64,000 nt of DNA from Parapristionchus giblindavisi. Lineage: Eukaryota; Nematoda; Chromadorea; Rhabditida; Diplogasteridae. The notes below the pieces were generated by a model. That model was not told the DNA's origin, searched no databases, and was given only the letters and a program-made list of their open reading frames with translations. The DNA is taken from NCBI GenBank assembly GCA_943737045.1, contig CALSFV010000017.1, forward strand, positions 1,409,164 through 1,473,163. Direction: 5' to 3'. Below, one piece after another: positions 54,412 to 64,000 of the stretch (positions are counted from its first letter, which is position 1; each line of letters opens with the position of its first letter). Both the position numbers and the translations under genes were made by a program.

Positions 54412-57400
54412 ATGTAGGATAGATAAGGAGAGGTGAGAGGGAAGAATGAATACCGAAACCTAACGAGATTATCTTCCCTCCCAGATGTCAATCATTTGCC
54501 AACCCTGTATCAACTGTGTTTCAATAGTAGCTTACCCACCTATGACTGGTATATCACTCACAATCAGAATCAATCTGTATTTCTTTTATCGCGATTGATT
54601 GATTGATTTGATTGCTGTTGCTCTTCCTCGCAGTGCTTATGAGTGATTTGAAACCGCGATCTGTCTGGTTCTTTTTTGTTGTTTTTTGTTGGTTACTTTG
54701 TTACTCTGAAACTTGCCTCTCGAATAGTATACCATTTGTTAGATATCTGCATGGAATTCTCGTAGCTATCACCCACTATGCTTACATTTGTTCTGAAACC
54801 GCGATGTGCCTGGTTGTGTAATTAGCAAGAAAGTCGCGAAATGGTCATTATGCCACTGGTCTTTAGGGGACTTTTGAAGACCACTCTGCTAACGGGGGAC
54901 TGGACTGCATGTGACTAGTGGCATACATGGGCGCCGACATGGGGGTGCCCCCTGTAAAATTAGAACTTTTTGAAAATTTGTGGAATGCCCCGTGTAAAAA
55001 TGAGGTTTAGGTAAATTTTTGAAGAAAAAAGTGAAGGCCTCCTGTAAAATTAACCATTTTTCGTTCGGATGCCTCCCTGTAGAATCGAGCTCCAGGTACC
55101 CCGCCCATGTATGACTAGTGGTGTGACCTTCCTTCTCATTTGTCTTACTGTCTGTCTAGACTCTCTCTACCTCTCCCTCTCGCCTTCTCCCCCTCTCTCT
55201 ACCTCTATATCTCTTCCATTTCACCTTTTTTGAATGTTGCACAACTTCCTACTTTTTTGTCTTTCCCTCCCCTATCAACCTCTCCTCTATGTCTCTCTGC
55301 GTATCTCCTAGCGTGACCTTATTAGCTCATGTTCCCTACTCTCTCTCTCTCTCTTCTTGATGTTTGGGGTTTGACCGTTCCAAATGATTTTCCACACTTA
55401 TCGATTGAAATTTATCGATTTTTTAACCTACTATCTGTTTATTGTTCCCTTTGTCGTAGTCGTGAAGGTGATCTCCCCTCCCTTGTCTTGGTGTAGTGTA
55501 TCGGTGCTGTAATCAATCGATACTCAATCAATATATCGATAATCATATTCCAGAGTGAGTACACGCGTTTGTCATCGGCCGAGGAGGACGATCACGAGGG
55601 ATACGGTAGTCACGAAGGAGGATACGGTAATAATAATAATTATTAATATTAATATTAATATACTTTTATTGGTAGTAGAAATTAAATATGAGAAAATCAT
55701 CGTGCATGATAGATGGTAGAGCACGCTACGACATTACAAATTATAATGGAATAAATACATAAATGTTGACAAAGAATATTGTAGGTAGAGAGGATACGGT
55801 AGACAGTACTGTTGGTGGTTCTCGACGTGAAGGTGGTTCTAGTGGAAGAAGAGGAAAGAGGGAACGAGTCAGGCTGCTGCTACACTCTACTAACGGTTAG
55901 TTTTATTCTATTTTTATTTTATTGATTTATTTGTCTTCGTATCGATTGATTTTCGATTTCGTTTGGTGCAGTAAATCGATAGGATATATCGAGTGGTTGG
56001 ATGAAATTTCGATTGTATTTGTGTTTGTGGAGTTATGGAAAAATCGGTGACCGACGTTCATGCATAAGGAAGTAATGAGTTGTGAACATGAATGTGCCAG
56101 GTCATATTTTTTCGGTACCCTCGCCGTCTATTTTATATAGTGGGTCAATTCTCGAAATAGGGTGGGTTGATTCACAAAATTCGTTATTTTCGCATAAAAA
56201 TAGTAATTTTTAGCTTCTTTTTTTTTATCAAGTGGCCTAAAATGGGCCTTATATAGTGGGTCAATCCTCGCACTGCGAGGGTATGGCAATGTATGGTGCC
56301 AGGTTGTGTGTCGGTCCTAGTAGCCTGGACTATAGGTTGAAAAGTATGTTACAAACTACGAAGCCTGGCCGCATTTTGGATTTTTCAAACCTAGCCGCAT
56401 TTTTATTTGTTTTTTAAAAACATGGCCACATTTTGAATTTTCTCTTGGAAACATGGCCGCATTTTTAAAATCTGTGACTTAACTATTCGACCTATGGCAT
56501 GGGCCGTGAACGTTCCTATTGGCTACAAATTTATTCAGAATGAATAATCAATAGTCGTGGACATACTGTATACGGATCGATAATCACGGTGAATACCGTA
56601 ATCTTGTTTTCGTTCCAGGAGACGACTCATCGTCGTCGTCTTCATCGAATCGTCGAGGAGCACCTCAGTCTCGTCGACGTGGCAGTTACGAACTAATGGG
56701 GGAAGAGGTACGGTAGTTATTCTTTTATTGATTGACTCGAACTAATTTGGGAAGAGGTACGATAGTTATTCATTTATTGATTGATTCGAAAATGATAGAA
56801 GAGGTGCGATAGATATTGATTGATTTTTTTGCTTATTGAGGAACTGAAAAAGCTTGTGAGATTGTCCCTGTGTTCTGTTCCTGCATTAACACTTGAGTGT
56901 GAATCATGAAAGTACCGGGTGACGGGTTCGGGAGTGAGATCGCTATCTCACATTATTCCCTACAGTGCTGTTATGCATTATAGCATATAATCTTGAACGC
57001 CTTCTCTACACAGCGTTCTCATGACTTTCAAAGCAAGAACGACCGCTCAACATACAAACCATACATGGGCGGGGTACCTGGGGTTTGATTCTGCAGGGGG
57101 CATTCGAACGAAAAATGATTATTTTTACAAGGGGCTTTCACTTTTTTCCAAAAAAATCACCTAAAACTCATTTTTTACAGGGGGCACTCAAATTTTCGAA
57201 AAGCCCTAATTTTACAGGGGGCACCCCCATGTTGGCGCCCATGTATGATACAAACTCTCTCGAATACAATGGTCTCTCCTTTGTCTTGCTTTGGAAGAAA
57301 AATGGCTTGGACCAGAATACTGTGTCTAACAGCATAGTTTACAAATACATCGCTGTTGCCTCTCTCTCTCTCTGTCTTTGCTGGTAGTGTGGATAGGCGT

Positions 57401-60400
57401 TCGCTTCTGTCACTGTTTATATTACTCGTGTTGAATCTATTTGCTTCAGATTTTCAGATTTTTTTTGTTAGGACCCCAATTTGCATCATCTCCTTCTGAT
57501 TGCGTCCTTGTTATTAGGAGGAGTAGAAACCCAGAAGAACGGGGTTGGCGAAGCTTTTGTTGCGATCATTTTGACATGAAGCGATTAGCGCACATAGCAT
57601 AGTTGCATTCGATCAGCACTGCGTAGGTGATTCTCATAATTTATTTATTTATATTTGATTTGACATGTGCGACAGCAAATACATAAGTGAAAGGTTGGAT
57701 AATATTAATAATGACAAGGACTTGGGGAATGCGACAGGAGTTATCTCTTTCTGTCGTTACCTTGCTTCTGTGTGGTAGAACGTCATAGTAGAGATACAGT
57801 ATATAGCATAGTATAATAATAATAACAATAATAATAATAATAATAATAAATTATCACGTTAGCATAGTATATCATCAGATAAATGTTGCACTCTATCAAT
57901 TATCCGTCTGTGTGTGTGTTATGGCTTGAGCATGAATCATGAAAGTGCGGGGTGATTTCGGATAGAGCATTGACAGTATCTCGTCCTTGTTATGCGTTTT
58001 CTCCATTGAGTCTTCGACCCGTTCTTCCACAGCATAGTTTACAAATACACCATGACGTTCAGTCTGGCTATGTTGGTTGAGCAAATGTTCGTACTGTCAT
58101 GTCTTCCTTTTCTCTTGTACCATGTTCGATCATCTTGTTTTCCAAGCAGGAAAAACTATTGATTGAATATTCCTTGCTGAATTTCCATCGATTAGTCTAT
58201 GGAATGTGTATCCCTGCAATTAGGATGGATGAAACGTGAAAGAGACGGGTGCAATCTTCGTTTGATTTTTTTTAATTGAAAAACAGTTTTGCTCAAATAT
58301 ATTTGCCATTCAATCTGCGCTTTGTACAGTGCAGCATTGTTTCAATCTTTGCCGCTACTTTCCTTCCAAAGCGTATCATAGTACGATATAGGGTGATGTA
58401 AACAATAAATTTTGGCAAACTTGTGCTTTTTGCAGGTGTGTGACAACGGCAAACGATTGACAACTTTAGCGGAGAACTTTGTTGTCAGACTTCAAAAAGT
58501 AAAACGATTGTAGTCAATGTATGAAATAAATAAATGTGGCAACAGATAGTGACTATTTTGTTGACAGACAAGAAAACTGAGGATGATACATGTCAGAACA
58601 CGTTAGTTCAGCCTCTGTAATAGCGAGGCAACAATGAATGGCTAATCACGTTTTCCAACTTATAAAGAGGGCGAGGCGGATGCCAGGCGGGTTTGGTGGG
58701 CTACATTAGAGAGGGTGTGCGTGCGAGATGGCATCAAATGATTCTCTCTGTCACACTCTCCGCCGTGTCACCAAACCTGTCTGAGGTGCGCCGCTTTGAC
58801 TAATGAACTATCGTCTCATTATTATGAGGATGTGAAAATGCACCAAAAAATGGAATGACTAGAGAAATGTGCTTCTTTCTGTTCAGACAACGAAACATAT
58901 TCGTTTTGATGTCAATGAGAAGGCAAGAATCGATTGACATCAAAAAGAAGATTTTTTGTTGTCTGACTAGAAAGAAGCACATTTCTCTGGTCATGACTTG
59001 CATCATCCTCATTTTTCTTGTCTGTCAACAGTTCTTTCATTAATTGCAACCACAAATATTTATTAGACACATTGACAACAATCTGTATTAAATTTGATGT
59101 CTGACTGCAATTGGGTGCGATAAAGTTGTCAATCCTTGTCACGCACCTGCAAAAAGCACAAGTTTGCCACAATTTATTGTTTACATCACCCTATATTATA
59201 CTGTATAAAACTAACTCAATCGATTAGATCATCCATCCATCTTCCTATCATCCCCCAGCTCTTTTACTAACAATAAGCGTCACACTCACTATCCACACCT
59301 CTCCCTCCTATCCTCGTATCATCATCGTTTTTTTGGTTATTTATATTGATCAATCTTTCACCCCATACCTACAATGACCATCTCCTATATTCCCCACTCC
59401 TATTCCTTTATCCGCCGCTATAGTATCGATCCCTACTCTATGTCTATCTAGTTTATCTCTCACTATCTCTCTCTCAATTGTCTGTATTCTCACATAGTTA
59501 CTAGACAGTGGGTATCGTTTTACTCTCATACTCTTACTTTGTGCTGATATTTATATATATATCAGTCACCATGGTGAGACTGCTTTTTTCTTGTATATTG
59601 TGAAAGAGAGTGGGAAGGAGGGAGCGGTTTATTGATTGGGTAGATCAGTGGGGAAGGGAGTGGGAGGAAACTGTTGGAGAGAGAAGTCGGAGAAAAGTGT
59701 GCGATCGATTATTGGCGCAAACAATGAAGAGAATATGTATGCGTCATGGTATAGTGGGCAGAATGAGAGCGAAGGAAGGAGAAGGGATATATAGATTCAT
59801 TTTTATATATGAATGACGGTTGAACGGCAGTAGAATGCATAGGGGATATATTAGAGACGTTTAGAGGTAGAGAGACAAAGAGGAGGAGCAGATAAACCAG
59901 ATAGTGATAGAGACGAAGAGAAACAAGACTAGAGAGTGGAGTGGAGTTTTACAGATAGAGTTAGCGACAGTGTTCGAGAGAGAGAGGGGGTGGAGGAAGA
60001 GAGAGAGAGTGATATAGGCATAGAGAGGTAGAGAGAGAGGTGGAGAGAGGGAGAGAGAGAGATAAGAGGTAGACGAGCAACAGAGCGGGACGCGTGAGGA
60101 TTCTGTTTCTCTTTTCTTCTTCTTCTTCTCCTTTTCTCTACATCGTCATCCTCCCTTTCTAGTCTCCCCTCCCATTCTTCTTCCCTTTTCATCTCTAATC
60201 ATCTGTTCCTTCCGATAGATGCACTATGCCCGTGAACTATGCCTTCGATGAGGTTTGATCTTTGGTCTTTGGTCTTTGTGCTTTGATCTATATCTATGGA
60301 ATTGGATAGACGACTAGAATATTTAGAGGGGATGGCGTGTTTCGCAATGTTTAATATGGACGCGGGTGTGGGAGAGAATTGATTATTGTTCATATTATAG

Positions 60401-63388
60401 GAGGAATTTTATTCATTCATTCATTTAAACACATTTATTAAGAGTAATAAAGGGTTCTGATCTGCAATATATGTGGAAAATTATGGTTACAATGTTCATT
60501 GCTTACTTCTGGTCCATGGGTACGGAAAACCGTATTTTTTTCGCGCTAGGGAAAATTGTTTTCCAGGAAAATAAAAGCACGATAATCATGCATACGACCT
60601 CTGTAACATTCCTGCGTGATCTAATTACTAGAGTTGTTGTTTGCATATCAGTCTAGGGGAAAGTGTGAATATTCGACCCGGTGATTTCGTGTAGTGTACT
60701 GCTTAAGAAGGCGAGTGATCGCGTACTGATTTGATGGAAAACCACCGTTAGCTCTGAGCGGAAAATACATACATCCATAGGTGGGCACGCTGGGGGAAAG
60801 GCTGTGCGCAAACCGGGGAATTGTAGGGCAAGGCTATGCGCATGGGCATTTTTTAGCAGAATTGACTGGATATTTTCCAATTTGTGCGAGGGAAGGCTGT
60901 GCGCAAGGCCCCGCAAGGGAAGACAAGGCTGTGCGCAAAAAGAATTCGTTTTCACGCGACCACCTATGCATACATCTCGGGAAAAATCTCTGTGATACGC
61001 ATTTTCTTTTTAAAAACAATTATTTATCTATTATATCTATGAAACTATCGCGTATGGATGATTGGCAATCGATCAGATGATTGCGCATTGGTTTACTGCT
61101 AACGAACATGAGTATTTGCGTGATCGTAGATCGTTGTTGGTTGTTCTTTCTTATCATTATACCCCCCAAGCATATCGAGGATTCCTGAAAAACGCCTATT
61201 TTCCTGAGAAAACGTTATCTGGCTGAACTATTTTCAGGAAAATAAAGCCTCCGAAGTCATGCATGTGAGCGCTTTTGCGTTCCTATGTGCTCGAGTTACA
61301 AGAAAATATAGTTATTGATTGTCTATCAGTCTAGGGAAAGTATGGGCTTTCAACCCGGTGATTGCGTGTAGCGTACCGATTATGAAGGCTAGTGATTGTG
61401 TACTCATTTGATGGGACACCACGACCCGGAATGCATTTAGGAAAAAATCGGAAAAATCTCTGCAAAAGGCATTTTCGTGTAAAAAACCATTTAGCCCTAA
61501 ATGTGATCGTAGATCGTTGTTGCTGTTCCTTATTATCATTATATCCCGAATCACATCGAGTATTTATGATAGTCGGTGTTTACTGGCAAAGTTATTGCTA
61601 TCTTCACCTAACTTGTTCACTATTTTCGGTCCTAGCGCTTCTAGGTCTAATGGGGCCTCACGGGTATTATCCCTAGAAAGTTATAAAGGCGGTATCTTCA
61701 TTTCACTCACTATTTCTCTGCCGATGAGAAAGGAAGAGCCGATGGGCGATGTAGAGACAAGTGAAAATTGAGATAGATAGATCATATGAAGCATGCAAAT
61801 GTTCTGATAGGATTAAAGTATTAGTAAATCAAAAGTAGTAATTAGTAGTATGAGATTCATTGTTTCGGCTGCCATTAGGTTCTAGAAAGTGAGCCTCTAT
61901 TGTTGATCAAATGAATGGATTGATTACAGAGAATGAATTCGTGAAACTGTACTAGAGACCTCTTGGTTGTTTGCATGTTGGTGAGATGCTGCCATAGGTC
62001 GAAAAGTATGTTACAAAGTACCAAGCCTGACCGGATTTTGAGCCAAATTAGCCAAAATCAAAAAACCTGACCGGATTTTGAAAACCGATAACTTAGCTAT
62101 TCGACATATGGATGCTGCTGCAGACGATGATGACGATTTATCCTTATTAGTTGCATTGAATGCAGCAGAATACGGGTACACTCTCATTCAACTGACTGAC
62201 TGTATATTCTCTGCACGGTCGACCCGGTGATCTCGTGTAGAGCGAGGATAATGAGAGTGAGAGGGTTTATTAGCAGCCGATGATCATATTCATGAGTGCT
62301 TCCCGTATAGAGATAGATATTTCATGCGGCTGCCATCGTAATGCGTAGTGGGTGTATTTCGACCCGGTGATTACTCGTAGCGTGCAGTTGTTGAAAGCCG
62401 GAGGTTCGCATGCTCTCATGATCATCGCTATAGGTAAACGAAATTAAATGCAATCTGCCTGCCCCTACAGTATGTATATCGGTGTTTTTGCTTTCATAAT
62501 AATAATAATAATAACGATAATAATATAATAAAAATAATATATTTATTGCTTCTTGTTTATTAGCATGACGTATGGGAAGCTAATCTTTTTTTTTAAATTT
62601 AGACCATAACATTGGCCTTTATTGTTAGGCTGTCTAGCCGTGTAATTTTGCCGGATGAAAAAAAGCTCCAAAGCAATCAATATTTATTAATTCAAATCTA
62701 TTTTCAATAATTCTTCCTCCTTTTCAGGCCCATATAGTGATCGACGGTTCAACGGACGACGTTCGTCTGCTGCCTTCGGTCTCGTCGCGCGCATCCTCAT
62801 TCAGCATGACCAAGTACGGTGCTTTTAGCTTATTGATTAGTTGGAGAGATTTTATTGATTGATTGGGGGCATACAATTGATTGATTCGTACGATCTCTGT
62901 TTCTCCTCGGAGGGTGAAAGGGGGATTTGAAGGGACAAGAATTAATTTATCGATCTCTCATTTCAGATTGAATTAGTGATTATTGATAGATTGAATTATT
63001 GATTAGTAATTGAAAGAATTATTGATTAGTCATATTTGTCCAGCCAACAAGGCGACTCTTGTATTATTCATGTCCCAGTAATCAATCTTTCTGTATATCA
63101 ATATGTTTGTCTATCGTAGCTCTCTCACTTTTGCCTCATCTCTTTTGTGTCTGATGTGTCGACTCGCTCATTCATTTTATTGAATGATCACTACTACATT
63201 TATTGATTGGAGATACTTTTTTTATTGAATATCTACCCCTCTATGGATATGATATGTACAAAAAGGGTAAGATGGGCAGGGAATATTTCCTATTTGTCTT
63301 CGTGTGCTTGTGAGAGAGAGAGTGAGGGTGAGGAGTGCGTGTGATGATCATACAATCATTCTGGTTATGCATCCTGTTTGAAGCGGTA

Positions 63389-63465
<77 letters not shown>

Positions 63466-63675
63466 TCTCTTCTCTTTCCTCTCTCTCTCCCCCCTCTATC
63501 ATGGATCTCTTTCCATCCCCTCCATCACATTCAGTGTTTGTTTATCTTTTACTATCCTCCTTCTTCTCTGTCCCTTCCCACCTCTCCTCCTTCTCCTTTC
63601 TCCTTTCTCCATTCAGAGATAGTTCGAGTATACTTCACGAATTGAGAGATTGGAGAGTAAAGGGGAGGAGATATG
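51695..63675 (+). CDS. Gene 4: Ser/Arg-rich protein, 5' part; continues beyond window
   Basis: Exons joined in phase: 51695-51754 (start MNWFDEEAIKKLFDLGLAGK), 53018-53078, 53493-53518, 55554-55626, 55785-55895, 56619-56707, 62728-62813, and probably 63617-63675. Boundaries have GT donors (GTAAGT, GTGAGC, GTACGG) and AG acceptors, and every phase fits. The visible ~185 residues are hydrophilic with acidic (SSAEEDDHEGYG), basic (RREGGSSGRRGKRERVR) and poly-Ser parts; no domain is recognisable. A long disordered N-terminal tail before a domain lying outside the window is likely. Introns reach 6 kb and are full of repeats. The second exon uses a GCAAG acceptor; the last exon listed is the least certain. 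Confidence 0.6.
51755..53017. other. Gene 4 intron 1: CT/GA-rich sequence and a palindromic repeat
   Basis: GA-rich (51,840-52,120) and CT-rich (52,195-52,310) tracts follow the first exon. At 52,598-52,720 is a palindrome CAACGGTCTCTTCA...GAGACCGTTG with an internal AGAGAACGGAGAAATAGTG, related to 15194-15270. A G-run lies at about 52,728-52,739. Confidence 0.5.
52598..52720. mobile_element. Palindromic MITE, GGTCTCTTCA family
   Basis: Inverted ends CAACGGTCTCTTCAT and GGAGAGACCGTTG surround a tandem AGAGAAATAGTGTG motif. A relative is at 15194-15270, and half an element is near 1,368-1,430. Confidence 0.6.
53877..53985. repeat. (GA)n microsatellite
   Basis: An interrupted GA repeat with GAAAGG and GGGA variants. 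A frame over it is an artefact of the repeat. Confidence 0.9.
54120..54825. repeat. Four diverged copies of a gene 4 intron-local repeat
   Basis: The core GAAACCGCGATCTGxCTGGTT (with variants) recurs near 54,150, 54,300, 54,648 and 54,796, mostly preceded by TGCTTAT. It is not seen elsewhere in the window. The first copy has TGATGA and CTGA boxes that recall C/D snoRNAs, but the other copies do not keep both. Confidence 0.5.
54922..55113. mobile_element. hAT-like MITE, 192 bp (gene 4 intron 3)
   Basis: Ends CATACATGGGCG and CGCCCATGTATG, with the exact 8-bp duplication ACTAGTGG. The interior repeats CCCTGTAAAAT. Same family as 57060-57247 but opposite orientation. Confidence 0.9.
56102..56295. 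mobile_element. hAT-like MITE, 194 bp (gene 4 intron 5)
   Basis: Flanked by the exact 8-bp duplication GTGCCAGG. Ends TCATATTTTTTCGGTACCCTC and the complement of GAGGGTATGGCAATGTATG are imperfect inverted repeats. The interior repeats TATAGTGGGTCAA. Related to 43767-43949. Confidence 0.85.
56332..56495. mobile_element. TIR element, TGGCCGCATTTT family
   Basis: Ends TATAGGTTGAAAAGT and ACTATTCGACCTATGG are inverted repeats; the interior has four copies of GGCCGCATTTTG-like motifs. No clear target duplication. The relative at 61992-62110 shares ends and motif. Confidence 0.65.
57060..57247. mobile_element. hAT-like MITE, 188 bp (gene 4 intron 6)
   Basis: Ends CATACATGGGCG and CGCCCATGTATG, with the exact 8-bp duplication ATACAAAC. 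The interior repeats TTTTACAGGGGGC. Part of it creates a 100-codon frame (57085-57387) that is not a gene. Confidence 0.9.
58389..59193. mobile_element. ~0.8-kb foldback/TIR element in gene 4 intron 6
   Basis: Inverted ends of about 55 bp (TAGGGTGATGTAAACAATAA... with GCAAACTTGTGCTTTTTGCA) at both sides, next to TA dinucleotides. Inside, a near-perfect palindrome (58,858-59,000, arms with AGAAATGTGCTTCTTTCTG) and weaker mirrored segments make almost the whole element self-complementary. No transposase frame. Confidence 0.75.
60226..60252 (+). CDS. Gene 4 alternative first exon (MPVNYAFDE)
   Basis: ATG at 60226 opens nine codons (MPVNYAFDE) ending GAG before GTTTGATC, in phase 0, which matches the phase-0 entry of exon 62728. 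Exon 56619-56707 also ends in phase 0 with GAG, so both can feed AHIVIDGSTDDVR. A GATAG acceptor-like site lies 6 bases upstream. As an internal exon it would break frame, so a second transcription start is the simplest reading. Confidence 0.45.
60660..61570. repeat. Local direct duplication in gene 4 intron 6
   Basis: Two diverged copies (about 60,655-61,200 and 61,318-61,570) share, in order, ATCAGTCTAGGG, CGACCCGGTGATT.CGTGTAG or its variant, GTACT(G/C)ATTTGATGG, GCATTTTC.TTTT and TGATCGTAGATCGTTGTTG with TTATCATTATA. The first copy is interrupted by the MITE at 60776-60968. Confidence 0.65.
60776..60968. mobile_element. hAT-like MITE, 193 bp, with internal GGCTGTGCGCA repeats
   Basis: Ends CATAGGTGG and CCACCTATG, with the exact 8-bp duplication CATACATC. 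The interior has four copies of AAGGCT(G/A)TGCGCA, making it GC-rich against its AT-rich host intron. Confidence 0.88.
61992..62110. mobile_element. TIR element, GACCGGATTTTG family
   Basis: Ends CCATAGGTCGAAAAGT and TAGCTATTCGACATATGG, flanked by ATGCTG on both sides. Shorter relative of 56332-56495. Confidence 0.7.
62210..62400. repeat. Two more copies of the CGACCCGGTGAT motif
   Basis: GTCGACCCGGTGATCTCGTG near 62,218 and TTCGACCCGGTGATTACTCG near 62,351, each followed by TAG.G. With 60,675 and 61,350 this makes four copies in one intron. Confidence 0.6.
63394..63460. repeat. (CT)n microsatellite
   Basis: A pure CT run of about 67 bases in the last visible intron of gene 4, followed by CT-rich sequence up to the acceptor at 63,616. 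Confidence 0.95.
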
Positions 63676-64000
63676 GTATACATAGTCTTGTACTCGCACT
63701 TTCATGATTCTCATGCACACTATTCATTTCCATCCGTACGCATGTCACCAGTTGAATTCGTGCCACACTGTGGTCATTACTGTCATTGATGTTGGTTTGA
63801 CATGATTGGTTCTTCAAAGTTAATGTTGATCAAAAGTTGTGAATATAGGCTTTAATGTGCGCATTAATGCTATAATTTAAAAAAATGTTAAAAGTAAATA
63901 AATTATCAATGTGGATATAGTGCCTGTACGAAAAGGGGATTGTGGAATCACCGGTTGAATTCTGTTTATGAGTACTGCTGCGTTTGGTGTCTGACATTTT

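Larger units (their letters stand above)
56708..62727. other. Gene 4 intron 6 (6.0 kb)
   Basis: The longest intron in the window. Apart from the elements listed separately it contains local repeats with GAATCATGAAAGT (near 56,906 and 57,935) and GCATAGTTTACAAATAC (near 57,333 and 58,032), CT/GA-rich tracts at 59,920-60,180 and an (ATA)n tract at 57,820-57,850. No further coding exon is convincing except 60226-60252. Confidence 0.45.

Noticed and set aside
57085..57387. 100-codon frame with repeated FPKKSPKTH-like sequence
   Set aside because: Mostly lies inside the hAT-like MITE 57060-57247; not a gene.
60219..60252. Internal constitutive exon of gene 4
   Set aside because: Entry phase would have to be 2 while the upstream exon ends in phase 0, so inclusion breaks the frame; an alternative first exon fits better.

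Overview
This window is nuclear DNA from an animal. Coding sequence is split into many short exons with GT-AG introns, many only 45-60 bp, and acceptors mostly read TTTTCAG or TTTAG. Acceptor-like sites sit a few bases upstream of start codons, as at nematode trans-splice sites. These traits, together with an RTE-type retrotransposon of the kind common in nematodes, point to a nematode, probably outside Caenorhabditis. I infer this from the sequence alone and cannot name the species.

Four host genes are visible. Gene 1 (from the left edge to 28,325, +) is a ~54-exon gene for a long Ser/Lys-rich, probably disordered protein of about 1,500 residues in view. I do not recognise its family, but the exons chain in phase and contain compact blocks that look conserved. 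Gene 2 (28,865-29,312, -) is the 3' end of a gene converging on gene 1; its upstream part appears to run into a large inverted duplication. Gene 3 (39,372-49,674, +) is complete and confidently identified: a 14-exon, 455-residue equilibrative nucleoside transporter (SLC29/ENT). Gene 4 (51,695 to the right edge, +) encodes an unrecognised Ser/Arg-rich protein, has a likely alternative first exon at 60,226, and runs out of the window.

The rest is dense mobile and repetitive DNA, almost all in introns. Between genes 2 and 3 lies an 8.7-kb palindrome (arms 29,385-32,213 and 34,533-38,121). Its spacer holds a LINE remnant, a 176-bp tandem array and a smaller nested palindrome, and one arm carries a 5'-truncated RTE insertion with a 25-bp target duplication. 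ENT intron 7 contains a 2.1-kb TA-flanked terminal-inverted-repeat element that carries a frameshifted but intron-containing copy of a PCNA gene: a Pack-type gene capture, and the most notable object in the window. Eight short hAT-like elements with 8-bp target duplications (some diverged) are spread over 39.9-61 kb. Two foldback elements, a Harbinger-like MITE and at least eight copies of a short palindromic element fill other introns.

Three large introns (ENT intron 12 and two of gene 4) each hold their own private family of diverged local repeats that could be non-coding RNA loci. Introns in both orientations carry TTTGATC heptamer runs in the sense direction, and many donors read GTACGG.
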